Shown: in pieces, positions 41,907 to 51,247 of the stretch
Numbering within the stretch: the first letter of the stretch is position 1
Layout of the letters: every line of letters starts with the position of its first letter
Assembly: GCF_011044255.1 (NCBI RefSeq)
Contig: NZ_CP049107.1
Location: forward strand, 558,001 to 622,000
Length of the DNA stretch: 64,000 bases
Reading direction: 5' to 3'
Origin: Rhizorhabdus phycosphaerae
GTDB lineage: Bacteria; Pseudomonadota; Alphaproteobacteria; Sphingomonadales; Sphingomonadaceae
Translations under genes and position numbers: made by a program
Notes under the pieces: model-generated
Databases searched by the model: none
What the model saw: only the letters and a program-made list of their open reading frames with translations
Told to the model about the DNA's origin: nothing

Positions 41907-44359
41907 CAGGCATCATCCCTTTGCAAACGGGCGACTGTCAGGAATTCCTCGGGCGCGACGCGGATCGCGGCGCCGGTCGGGCAGGCGCGGACGCAGCTCG
42001 GCCCACCCTCGATCCCGGAACACATGTCGCACTTCACGGCCTTCTTTGCCTTTTCGACACCCGGCGTCGCATTGGCATAGGCCCATTCATGGCTGGGTTC
42101 GCCTGGGCCCGGGCCCTGCCCGAACAGGAACCACTTCCACAGGCTCGGCTTTTTCGGCGGCTCCTTCTCCATCCGGATCACGCCGTAGGGGCAGTTGCGC
42201 TGGCAATTGCCGCAGCCGATGCAGGTCTCGTCGATATAGACTTCGCCGTCCTGTCCGCGATGGATGGCGGTCGGCGGGCAGTCGGCCATGCAATGCGGAT
42301 GCTCGCAGTGACGACAGCTGGTCGGCACATGAAGGTGTGCGAAGGTGCGCCCCGCCTCGCGGTCGAGCCGCGAAATGCCTTCATGGCTGTCGGCGCAGGC
42401 CTTTTCGCAATTGTCACAGCCGACGCAGAGATTTTCGTCGATCAACAGCACGTCGGTCGCCTCGCCCACGCCATTGTCGACGAGGAAATTGGCGATCGAG
42501 CTATACATGTCCACGACGGTGGCGAAGCTGTCCTTCTTCGCTTCGATGAACGACGCGAGATCCTCGCGCTCCCCGATCGCTGTCCTGGCGCGGGCAAAGA
42601 ATTGGGGCTTTGCTTCAAGCAGGCGATGGAAGGCAGCACCGTCGAGCTTGATGACCTCGGACTTCACCGCCGCGCGGACGGTCTGCTTGCGGATGCCATT
42701 GTCGAACAGTTCGAGCTCGCCGACATAATTGCCCGCGGGGACGTACGAAAGGAACACCGGCTTGCCGCCGATCGATTTCTCGACGACGACAGAACCCGAC
42801 CGGATTACATAGACGTCGGTCCCCTCCTCGCCTTCGCGGAAGATCGCCTCGCCGGCCCGGACACCCTTGATCTCGGCGGTCTCGAGCAATTCAGCGAGGT
42901 CGGCCGACTGGAGCCCCGACTGCCACATCTGGAGCAACTGACGCTCCGTCGAGATACGGGTGACCGCACGTTTCACGCCGGGCACCGAGGCCATCAGCTT
43001 AAGGATCGCGTTGCGCGGAATCTCGACCACGATCGTCTCGGCGATCGAGCGGATGGTCGAACCGCGACGGCGGCCCGACACCAGGCCGACCTCGCCGAAG
43101 ATCGAACCCTCAGGAATGACGATGCCGGTCGAGCGACCATCGGGCAACGGGATGTCGACCGATCCCTGCGCAATGCAGAACAGCGAGGATCCGGGGGCGT
43201 TCTTCTCGAAGATGATCTCGTTCTTGCCGTAGAAGCGCACGTCCGAGTCGAGCATGAACTCCCGCATCTGCAGAGGCGACAGATCGTTGAGGATCTGCAC
43301 CTGCGTCCGGATGAATTCGAGCCACTCGTCGACCGACTTGCGAACCGGCAGGTTGACGAACTTGCCTTCCAGAATGGGCTCGTCAGCGGGTTTGAGCGAC
43401 GTATTGCCGTTGATGAACTCAACGACGTCATAGCCCTGGTTCATACAGTGCTTGATCAGCGGATATCCCGCCAGAGCACCGATCACATAGATACCGGGGT
43501 TCGTCGTCTCGAACTGCGGCGACAGCGTCGGAAAGGCCTCGCGGTCGGCGCTCGTGAACTGGATGCCGCATTCCTCGATGAACTTGCGCGGCGCGGCCGA
43601 GCCCATGCGGGCGATGATGCGGTCGCAGCGGATGCGCGCTTCGCCATCGCGCGTGTCGAGCACCAGATGGCCCGCTTCGATGCGGTTGGGGGCCGTATCG
43701 GTCATCACGTTGATACGACCTTGGTCACGCGCCTGCATCAGCAGCTTGACGTTGGCCCCCTTGGCGCGGCTGAAATCGGCCGAGCGGTTCAGGATGGTGA
43801 CGATATTGCCCTGCGCGACGTCCTGCGCGAGGCCGAGAGCATTTTCGATACCGGCGTCACCCGAACCGACGACGGTGATATGTTCATCGACATATTCGCC
43901 GGGATCGTCGAGCTGATACTGGACCGTGACGCCGCTGCCCTCTGCACCCGGGCAGCGAAGGAGGTTGGGATTGCCCTGGGTACCGATCGCCAGGATGATC
44001 GCCTCGGCCTTGATCTCCGTCTTGTCGGTCAGCAGGAGCGTGAAGTCGCCCTTCTGCCCGGTGATGGCCTTTACCTCGCTCTTCAGGCGGACATTGATGC
44101 CCACGGCGGCCGCCTGCTCGTCCCAGATGCCCAGAATCTTTTCACGCTTGCCGGCGTCGAAATCCACGTCCGAGCGCAGCACGAGCTGGCTCGGCGTGGC
44201 CATCACATGCTTGCCCTTCTGATATTTGTAGATCGTATCGGAAAGGTGGTCGGTTTTCTCGAGAAGGACGTGCGACAGCCCGAGCTTCGCTGCGTGTGCC
44301 GCAGCGCTGAGCCCCGCCGGCCCAGAGCCAACGATGGCTATCCGGTAGGTATCCGCCAC
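41906..44359 (-). CDS. Fusion: NAD(P)H/FAD oxidoreductase + two cyclic-nucleotide-binding domains + four-cluster ferredoxin
   Basis: This 817-aa cytoplasmic protein has four parts. Residues 1-320 are a thioredoxin-reductase-like flavoprotein (IAIVGSGPAGLSAAAHAA for FAD, ITVVGSGDAGIENALGLAQ for pyridine nucleotide) without the CxxC redox site, as in YpdA/Bdr-like reductases. Residues 362-470 and 485-600 are two cNMP-binding domains, with FGEVGLVSGRRRGST and VGELELFDNGIRKQT as phosphate-binding cassettes. Residues 638-800 carry four Cys motifs (645-655, 682-694, 713-723, 777-793) that match four [4Fe-4S] clusters, as in DmsB/HybA-like electron-transfer subunits. It is the first gene of the operon with the cytochrome b-like and decahaem proteins. 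Cyclic-nucleotide gating of electron flow is inferred from the architecture. Confidence 0.92.
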   Translation of the reverse strand: MADTYRIAIVGSGPAGLSAAAHAAKLGLSHVLLEKTDHLSDTIYKYQKGKHVMATPSQLVLRSDVDFDAGKREKILGIWDEQAAAVGINVRLKSEVKAITGQKGDFTLLLTDKTEIKAEAIILAIGTQGNPNLLRCPGAEGSGVTVQYQLDDPGEYVDEHITVVGSGDAGIENALGLAQDVAQGNIVTILNRSADFSRAKGANVKLLMQARDQGRINVMTDTAPNRIEAGHLVLDTRDGEARIRCDRIIARMGSAAPRKFIEECGIQFTSADREAFPTLSPQFETTNPGIYVIGALAGYPLIKHCMNQGYDVVEFINGNTSLKPADEPILEGKFVNLPVRKSVDEWLEFIRTQVQILNDLSPLQMREFMLDSDVRFYGKNEIIFEKNAPGSSLFCIAQGSVDIPLPDGRSTGIVIPEGSIFGEVGLVSGRRRGSTIRSIAETIVVEIPRNAILKLMASVPGVKRAVTRISTERQLLQMWQSGLQSADLAELLETAEIKGVRAGEAIFREGEEGTDVYVIRSGSVVVEKSIGGKPVFLSYVPAGNYVGELELFDNGIRKQTVRAAVKSEVIKLDGAAFHRLLEAKPQFFARARTAIGEREDLASFIEAKKDSFATVVDMYSSIANFLVDNGVGEATDVLLIDENLCVGCDNCEKACADSHEGISRLDREAGRTFAHLHVPTSCRHCEHPHCMADCPPTAIHRGQDGEVYIDETCIGCGNCQRNCPYGVIRMEKEPPKKPSLWKWFLFGQGPGPGEPSHEWAYANATPGVEKAKKAVKCDMCSGIEGGPSCVRACPTGAAIRVAPEEFLTVARLQRDDA

Positions 44360-44547
44360 TGATTCCCCCTGCCCCGTTTTCCCTCGCCGCCGAGCCAGCG
44401 GCCAAGTCTCGACATAGGCTCTCCCCGGCTGCCCTCCGGAAAACGCTACGTCTGCCCCAAAACCACTCTATCAGCTTCGACGCGTTCCGCTAGACTTTCC
44501 TTAGCATAGGCTGTCAAAGCCCATAGCCTTCTATTCTGGAGAGAAAT

Positions 44548-45531
44548 GTGACGAAGGACAGTGGCCCGAACAAGGGCTTTTCTCTGCCGTTCGCGCGGGT
44601 CGCGCTCATTCTGGCGGCGCTGGTCGCGCTGACAGCGGTCGTGGTAGCCGTCCTCCGGTCCCGCGCCGGCCAAGACGACAGCACGACGCCGACGGCTGAG
44701 GCGACCGCGGTTCCCGAGGTGGAGACTATGATCTCCGGACTCGAGAAGAAGCTGAAGGACAATCCGCAGGATGCTCGCGGCTGGCACCTTCTGGGACAGG
44801 CCTATTATCATGTCGGACGCTATCCGGACGCGGTGAAGGCCTATGCCCGCGCGGTCGAACTCGACCCGAAGGACGCCGAGGCGTGGTCCGCGCTGGGCGA
44901 GGTCCAGGTGCTGACCGGCCCAGGCCGGATCACCCCCGAGATGCACAAGTCCTTCGAGACCGCGCTCAAGCTCGACCCCAAGGACTTCCGCGCCCGCTAT
45001 TTCCTGGCCATCGAGAAGAACGAAAGCGGCAGCCATAAGCAGGCGCTCGACGATCTCGTTGCGATCGTGAACGAGAGCCCCGCCGACGCGCCGTGGCTGC
45101 AGCCGGTGCGTGATCTGGCGGAACGCATCTCCAAGGAGCACGGCATCGATATCGCCGGCAGGATGAAGCCCATCGCGCCCGCCGCGCCTGCCGCAGAGAG
45201 CGAAGCCGCTGCGTCCCTCGGCGCGGGCGGCCAGATCGCGGCGGCAGGAATCCCGGGCCCGAGTTCGGCCGACCTGCAGGCGGCAAGCCGTATGACCCCG
45301 ACCCAGCAGGACGAGATGGCTCGTGGCATGGTTGCCCGGCTCGCCGCAAGGCTGGAGGATAATCCGCGCGATGCAGATGGCTGGATACGCCTGATGCGCG
45401 CCCGGCTTGTGCTCAAGGATCCGAACGGCGCTCGCCAGGCGCTCGCCAAAGCCAAGGCGGCATTCGCCGGCGACGCGGCGCAGGTCGCACGGTTCGAGGA
45501 AGCAGCCCGTACGCTAGGCCTGCAAAACTGA
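44548..45531 (+). CDS. CcmI/CycH-like TPR protein (cytochrome c maturation)
   Basis: This 327-aa protein has an N-terminal membrane helix (about 16-37), TPR repeats at about 76-160 (GWHLLGQAYYHVGRYPDAVK, DAEAWSALGEVQVLTG) and a second helical pair near 265-320 (GWIRLMRARLVLKDPNGARQ). This is the layout of CcmI, which holds apocytochrome c for haem attachment. No other ccm genes are in the window. It is divergent from the multihaem operon with a 188-bp gap, so it may serve the ten-haem cytochrome. The start is GTG 44548 with GGAGAG five bases upstream. Confidence 0.85.
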   Translation: MTKDSGPNKGFSLPFARVALILAALVALTAVVVAVLRSRAGQDDSTTPTAEATAVPEVETMISGLEKKLKDNPQDARGWHLLGQAYYHVGRYPDAVKAYARAVELDPKDAEAWSALGEVQVLTGPGRITPEMHKSFETALKLDPKDFRARYFLAIEKNESGSHKQALDDLVAIVNESPADAPWLQPVRDLAERISKEHGIDIAGRMKPIAPAAPAAESEAAASLGAGGQIAAAGIPGPSSADLQAASRMTPTQQDEMARGMVARLAARLEDNPRDADGWIRLMRARLVLKDPNGARQALAKAKAAFAGDAAQVARFEEAARTLGLQN

Positions 45532-45543
45532 CGACCGATTATG

Positions 45544-45586
45544 AAAAAGGGGCCCCGGGCATGATCGCCCGGGGCCCCTTTTTTTT
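45544..45586. terminator. Strong bidirectional terminator between ccmI-like gene and clpX
   Basis: An A-run leads into a perfect 12-base stem (GGGGCCCCGGGC with GCCCGGGGCCCC, loop ATGATC) followed by eight T. It can stop transcription from both the ccmI-like gene and the leftward clpX. Confidence 0.95.
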
Positions 45587-45604
45587 CTGATCGGAGAAGA
45601 TGGT

Positions 45605-46876
<1,272 letters not shown>

Positions 46877-47076
46877 AAACTAGATCCTGACTCCACTGGG
46901 GATCGGTCGCATCCTAAACACGTCCTCCCCCTTCTCACAACCATCTTAAGAAGCGATGATCACCCCGACGGTTCCCCAGCGATATGGGTACCTTCGGGAA
47001 GGACGCAAGCCGCGATGCGGGAGACCGCAACGTCGGGCCATTGCCGCCGCCATCGCGGGCAGCATCGTAAAATGCA

Positions 47077-47110
47077 AGGCGCGCCCCTCGTGATCCGAGG
47101 GAGCGCGCCT
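47077..47110 (-). terminator. Hairpin after clpP
   Basis: AGGCGCGC/GCGCGCCT outside and CCCTCG/CGAGGG inside give a nearly perfect stem of 14 pairs with one unpaired base and loop TGATC. On the minus strand TTGCATTTT follows. It would terminate or attenuate clpP transcription before clpX. Confidence 0.7.
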
Positions 47111-47140
47111 CGCCTTCAGCCAGTTCTGACCGGCTGTGTG

Positions 47141-47797
47141 TCAGGCGGCGGCCGCCTCATCGGCGGGGCTCGGCCGCTTGTCGAACACCTCGTCGATGAT
47201 CCCGAAGGCCTTGGCCTCGTCGGCCTCCATGAACTTGTCGCGGTCCATCGCGGCCTCGATCGCCTCGAGCGGCTGCTTGGTATATTTCGCGTAGAGCGAG
47301 TTGAGGCGGTGGCGCATCCGCAGGATCTCGCGCGCCTGGATCTCGATATCGGCGGCCATGCCCTGTGCACCGCCCGAAGGCTGATGGACCATGATGCGCG
47401 AATTGGTCAGCGCCACGCGCATGCCGGGCTCGCCGGCCGCCAGAAGGAAGCTGCCCATCGACGCAGCCTGGCCGATGCACACCGTGCCGACGCGCGGGCG
47501 AATATACTGCATCGTGTCGTGGATCGAGAGACCCGCCGTCACCACGCCGCCCGGCGAGTTGATGTACATGTAGATGTCCTTCTTCGGATTTTCCGACTCG
47601 AGGAACAGCAGCTGGGCAACGATCAGCGAGGCCATATGGTCTTCGACCTGACCGGTAACGAAGATGATTCGCTCACGCAGCAGGCGCGAATAGATGTCGA
47701 AGCTCCGTTCGCCGCGGTTCGACTGCTCGATCACCACAGGAACCAGCGCGCCAGACTCCGGATTCAGGAATTGGCCGGTTTCGAACGGATTCTGCAT
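47141..47797 (-). CDS. clpP: ATP-dependent Clp protease proteolytic subunit ClpP
   Basis: This 218-aa serine protease has the active-site Ser in [14 protein letters not shown] and His in [20 protein letters not shown], with Asp further on. [13 protein letters not shown] is a short pro-region. ATG 47797 has GAAGGACC about ten bases upstream; an in-frame start 13 codons earlier is less likely. It forms the ClpXP chamber with clpX downstream. Confidence 0.97.
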   Translation of the reverse strand: MQNPFETGQFLNPESGALVPVVIEQSNRGERSFDIYSRLLRERIIFVTGQVEDHMASLIVAQLLFLESENPKKDIYMYINSPGGVVTAGLSIHDTMQYIRPRVGTVCIGQAASMGSFLLAAGEPGMRVALTNSRIMVHQPSGGAQGMAADIEIQAREILRMRHRLNSLYAKYTKQPLEAIEAAMDRDKFMEADEAKAFGIIDEVFDKRPSPADEAAAA

Positions 47798-47928
47798 GGA
47801 TGAATTGGTCCTTCGTTTTTGTATCTTGCCCAACATCGGCCTTTGCCGCCGGGGTTTCAAGAGGGTCCTGAAATCACTGGCGCTGCCGTAACCGATCGGC
47901 AAGATGGTGGCATGCGGGGGGTTGATAG

Positions 47929-49275
47929 ATGCTGAAGACGATGCGGTTTGGCGCCCTCTTGCGGAAAGGATCATTGGGGGCAGCGGTCGGGATCATTGCG
48001 GGCCTGCTCCTTTTCGCATTGTTCGCGCTCGGCAACCGGGCCAGTCTCGGTCGCGATCTACCACTGGCTGAAGCCCATGTTCGGGCGGCGTTCGACAATG
48101 CGGCGTTGCAGAATGAAGACTGGCTCGTCGGCAACACCGACATCGGACGCCACCAATATAATGACTGCCTGATCCTCTACATGGCGATCGACCAGCAGGC
48201 GCCGGCAGACCGGTTGGCGGTGAGCCCCATAAAGCCGGTCCAGCGCACCGACGAGACGATGTGCGGTGCGCTCCGCGCCTATGCGTTCGGCGATCATGCA
48301 GCCGGACGCACCGGGCTCTACTATCATCAATATATCCACGGCCACACGATGCTGGCGCGCTATCTGCTGCCGCTGGCCTCGGTCGAGCAGATACGCACCG
48401 CCTATCACCTGCTCCAGACCCTGCTCGTCATCGCGGGCATCCTGATCGCGATGGCGGCGCTGGCCCGCGGTCGCCGACCGACCGAAAGCCTGATCTGGCT
48501 GATCGTCTTTCTCGCCCTGTCGCGCTGGTTCGGGCTCGAATCCTACGGCCAGTCGCTGAGCCATGCGCCATCAGACGCGGCCATTCTCGTCTATCTGCTG
48601 TTCCTCGCCATCGCATCGGCGCGCGGCGGTCTTGGCCGTCGGGGCTCGCTGATCGCCGCCGCCCTTTTTGGCGCCGCAACGGCCATTTTCGAGTTCCTGA
48701 CCGGGGGTATTCCCTTCGGCCTCGCCATCATCATCGGCGGCCTGCCCTTTGCACTCCGCGACGCCCCACCGCGCGAAATTGCCGAACAGATCGTCGAGGC
48801 GCTCGGCGCCTTCTGCGCTGCGGTCGCGACCTGCATGGCCCTGAAGCTGCTGCTCGCCCTGTCGGTATTCGGGCTTGAATCCTTCCGAGAAAGTGCCTCG
48901 CAACTGGGCGTCCGGCTGGGCATGGGCGAACAGCAGCCCGATCTCGGACCGATCAAGCTCGTCAAGTCATTGGTGAAGGGGCTCAACTCGCTGGCAGCCG
49001 GGATGCATGTTCTGGCAGGCGCGATGCTCGCGACCGCGATCGGCTTCGGCGCTTGGAGCGCCCGCTTGCTGCTCGCCAGCGGCGATCCGACCCTCAGGGC
49101 GCGTACCCTACACCTGCTCCTGTCCAACCTCGCGATCGTCGCCATGCTGGGCCTGCTCTGGCAACACACTGCGATCCACGCCTGGTTCATGGACCGACTG
49201 TTCGTCTGGACGATCACCAGCGGCTTCGCACTGTTCGCGATGGCGATCCTCCATCGCAGGCCCCTCGCCCGGTAA
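47929..49275 (+). CDS. Polytopic membrane protein of unknown function
   Basis: This 448-aa protein has an N-terminal helix ([20 protein letters not shown]) and a large periplasmic loop of about 100 residues. The loop carries [33 protein letters not shown] and conserved-looking His, Asp and Cys. About nine further hydrophobic segments follow. The arrangement of an acidic first loop and many helices recalls GT-C-fold glycosyltransferases, but no signature confirms this. It is divergent from clpP. Function cannot be named. Confidence 0.7.
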   Translation: MLKTMRFGALLRKGSLGAAVGIIAGLLLFALFALGNRASLGRDLPLAEAHVRAAFDNAALQNEDWLVGNTDIGRHQYNDCLILYMAIDQQAPADRLAVSPIKPVQRTDETMCGALRAYAFGDHAAGRTGLYYHQYIHGHTMLARYLLPLASVEQIRTAYHLLQTLLVIAGILIAMAALARGRRPTESLIWLIVFLALSRWFGLESYGQSLSHAPSDAAILVYLLFLAIASARGGLGRRGSLIAAALFGAATAIFEFLTGGIPFGLAIIIGGLPFALRDAPPREIAEQIVEALGAFCAAVATCMALKLLLALSVFGLESFRESASQLGVRLGMGEQQPDLGPIKLVKSLVKGLNSLAAGMHVLAGAMLATAIGFGAWSARLLLASGDPTLRARTLHLLLSNLAIVAMLGLLWQHTAIHAWFMDRLFVWTITSGFALFAMAILHRRPLAR

Positions 49276-49285
49276 CCGCCCAAAC

Positions 49286-49313
49286 AAAAAGGCCGGACAT
49301 CGCTGCCCGGCCT
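49286..49313 (-). terminator. Intrinsic terminator of tig
   Basis: AGGCCGG pairs with CCGGCCT around a 10-base loop. On the minus strand the stem is followed by TTTTTG, 24 bases beyond the tig stop. It may also end the convergent membrane protein gene, but that side lacks a T-run. Confidence 0.8.
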
Positions 49314-49337
49314 CTTCGCTGACTGTCGTCCGGCGGA

Positions 49338-50945
49338 TTACTCGGCCGCAGCGGCCTTCTTCTTGGCCGGAGCTTTCTTGGCGGGAGCGGCTTCGCCGTC
49401 CTCGGCCTTGGCAGCTGCCTTCTTGGCCGGAGCCTTCTTCGGCGCGGGCGCAGCTTCGGCGGCCGGCTCCTCTACCGCTGCTTCGTCGGCCTTCTCCTTC
49501 TTCGGAGCAGCCTTCTTGGCGGCCGGCTTCTTTGCGGGCTCCGCATGGCCATGGTCGTGATCATGGTCATGGTCGCAGTCCGGACCATGGACATGGCCCT
49601 TGCCGATCGTGTCGTCGTCGGCCTCGATCGCGGCTTCGAGCTCTTCACGCGTCACTTCGCGGTCGGTGATCTCGGCCTTGCCGAACAGGAAGTCGATGAC
49701 CTTGTCTTCATATAGCGGCGCACGCAGCTGCGCGGCGGCCATCGGGTCCTGCTGCAGATACTGGACGAAGCGCTCGCGGTCCTTCGGCTGATACTGGAAG
49801 GCGGCCTGCTGGATCAGGCGCTGCATTTCCTGCGCGCTGACTTCGACGCCGTTCTGCTGGCCGATTTCGGACAGGAGCAGGCCGAGACGAACGCGACGCT
49901 CGGCGATCGCGCGGTAATCGTCGCGATCCTTCTCCATGTCGGCGCGGGCGGCTTCGGGATCTTCCTCATGGCTCGCCTCATGCTCCAGCTGCTGCCAGAT
50001 CTGGGAGAACTCGGCTTCGACCATCGACGGCGGGACCGGGAAGTCATGGCCGGCGGCGAGCTGGTCGAGCAGCTTGCGCTTCATGTGGGTGCGGGTCAGG
50101 CCATTGAGCTCCTGCTCGATCTGGCCCTTCACCAGTTCGCGCAGCTGGTCGATGCCCTGGAGGCCCAGCGTCTTGGCGAACTCGTCGTCGATCTTGGTCT
50201 CGCCCGGAACGCGAACGTCGGTCACGGTGACTTCGAACACCGCGGCCTTACCGGCCAGCGACTTCTCGCCATAATCTTCCGGGAAGGTCACGTTCAGCGA
50301 GCGCGATTCGCCCTTCTTGACGCCTTCCAGCTGCGCTTCGAAGCCGGGGATCAGGCGGCCCGAGCCGAGCTCGACCGACATGCCGGTACCGGTGCCGCCT
50401 TCGAAGGCGACGCCGTCGACGCTGCCGGCGAAGTCCATGACGACCAGGTCGCCCTCGACCGCCGGATGGCCTTCCATCGCGTCCTGATACTGCTTCTGCT
50501 GCGACGCGATGCGCTCGATCTGGCTGTCGATCTCATCGGCGGCGGCCGGGACGGTCAGACGCTCGAGCTTGAGGCCGTCGATCGCGGGCGCGGGCACCTC
50601 GGGGAGCACTTCAAGTTCGACCTTCAGCGCGACGTCCTTGCCGGCCTCATATTCGCCGTCGACCAGCTCGACCGAGGGCTGCATCGCCGGACGCAGCTTC
50701 TGTTCCGCCAGCAGCTGCTGAACGCCGTCCTGCACCGCCTTGTTGAGCACGTCCTGTTCGATCGCCGGGCCATGCATCTTCTTGATCAGGTTCGCGGGAA
50801 CCTTGCCGGGGCGGAAGCCGGGCATGCGGATCTGCGGCGCGATCGACTTGATCTCGGCCTCGATGCGCTGGGCGACATCATTGGCCGGGATCGTCAGCGT
50901 ATAGGCGCGCTTCAGGCCCTCATTGAGCGTTTCGACAGTCTGCAT
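49338..50945 (-). CDS. tig: Trigger factor with unusual His-rich and Lys/Ala-rich tail
   Basis: This 535-aa ribosome-bound chaperone has the ribosome-binding signature GFRPGKVP in the N-terminal domain. The PPIase domain (DLVVMDFAGSVDGVAFEGGT, PGFEAQLEGVKKGESRSLNV) and the helical C-terminal domain follow. Beyond about residue 445 there is an extra tail: HVHGPDCDHDHDHDHGHAEP (447-466) then about 70 residues of Lys/Ala/Pro repeats. Common trigger factors end near 430-450. The His/Asp stretch could bind Zn or Ni, and the basic tail could bind RNA or ribosomes; both are inference. Confidence 0.95.
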   Translation of the reverse strand: MQTVETLNEGLKRAYTLTIPANDVAQRIEAEIKSIAPQIRMPGFRPGKVPANLIKKMHGPAIEQDVLNKAVQDGVQQLLAEQKLRPAMQPSVELVDGEYEAGKDVALKVELEVLPEVPAPAIDGLKLERLTVPAAADEIDSQIERIASQQKQYQDAMEGHPAVEGDLVVMDFAGSVDGVAFEGGTGTGMSVELGSGRLIPGFEAQLEGVKKGESRSLNVTFPEDYGEKSLAGKAAVFEVTVTDVRVPGETKIDDEFAKTLGLQGIDQLRELVKGQIEQELNGLTRTHMKRKLLDQLAAGHDFPVPPSMVEAEFSQIWQQLEHEASHEEDPEAARADMEKDRDDYRAIAERRVRLGLLLSEIGQQNGVEVSAQEMQRLIQQAAFQYQPKDRERFVQYLQQDPMAAAQLRAPLYEDKVIDFLFGKAEITDREVTREELEAAIEADDDTIGKGHVHGPDCDHDHDHDHGHAEPAKKPAAKKAAPKKEKADEAAVEEPAAEAAPAPKKAPAKKAAAKAEDGEAAPAKKAPAKKKAAAAE

Positions 50946-51014
50946 GGGTCGCATCCAACCTCTATCTCGAGAAAATCTTGGTCGATCCCGCTTCACGCTG
51001 ACAAAGGCGGAAGC

Positions 51015-51099
51015 TGGTGCGGGCGAAGGGACTCGAACCCCCACATCTTGCGATACTGGAACCTAAATCCAGCGCGTCTACCAGTTCCGCCACGCCCGC
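51015..51099 (-). tRNA. tRNA-Leu, anticodon UAG
   Basis: The minus strand folds with acceptor GCGGGCG (51093-51099) against CGCCCGC, anticodon stem CTGGA/TCCAG with loop TTTAGGT (anticodon TAG), a long variable arm as expected for tRNA-Leu, T-arm GTTCGAGTC and an encoded CCA (51015-51017). It decodes CUA. It lies 69 bp upstream of the tig start on the same strand. Confidence 0.96.
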
Positions 51100-51247
51100 A
51101 AAAAAGGACCGCCGGTCGGCGCGCTCTATAGCAACATGCGAGACGAGTACAACCCGGCGCATGACGGGGCGGTTGCGACGTCCGTCCGACAGGCCGGAGA
51201 AGCCGCGAACGGGCCGCATGACAAGGTCATGAAGATCGTCCCGACGA

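Noticed and set aside
41921-44362. Open frame of 813 codons on the plus strand opposite the 817-aa reductase
   Set aside because: It mirrors the reductase codons at high GC. The translation is rich in Arg, Asp and His with no domain, while the minus strand has clear FAD, cNMP and Fe-S motifs.
49968-51131. 387-codon plus-strand frame across tig and tRNA-Leu
   Set aside because: It runs through a tRNA gene and the conserved trigger factor, so it is a shadow.
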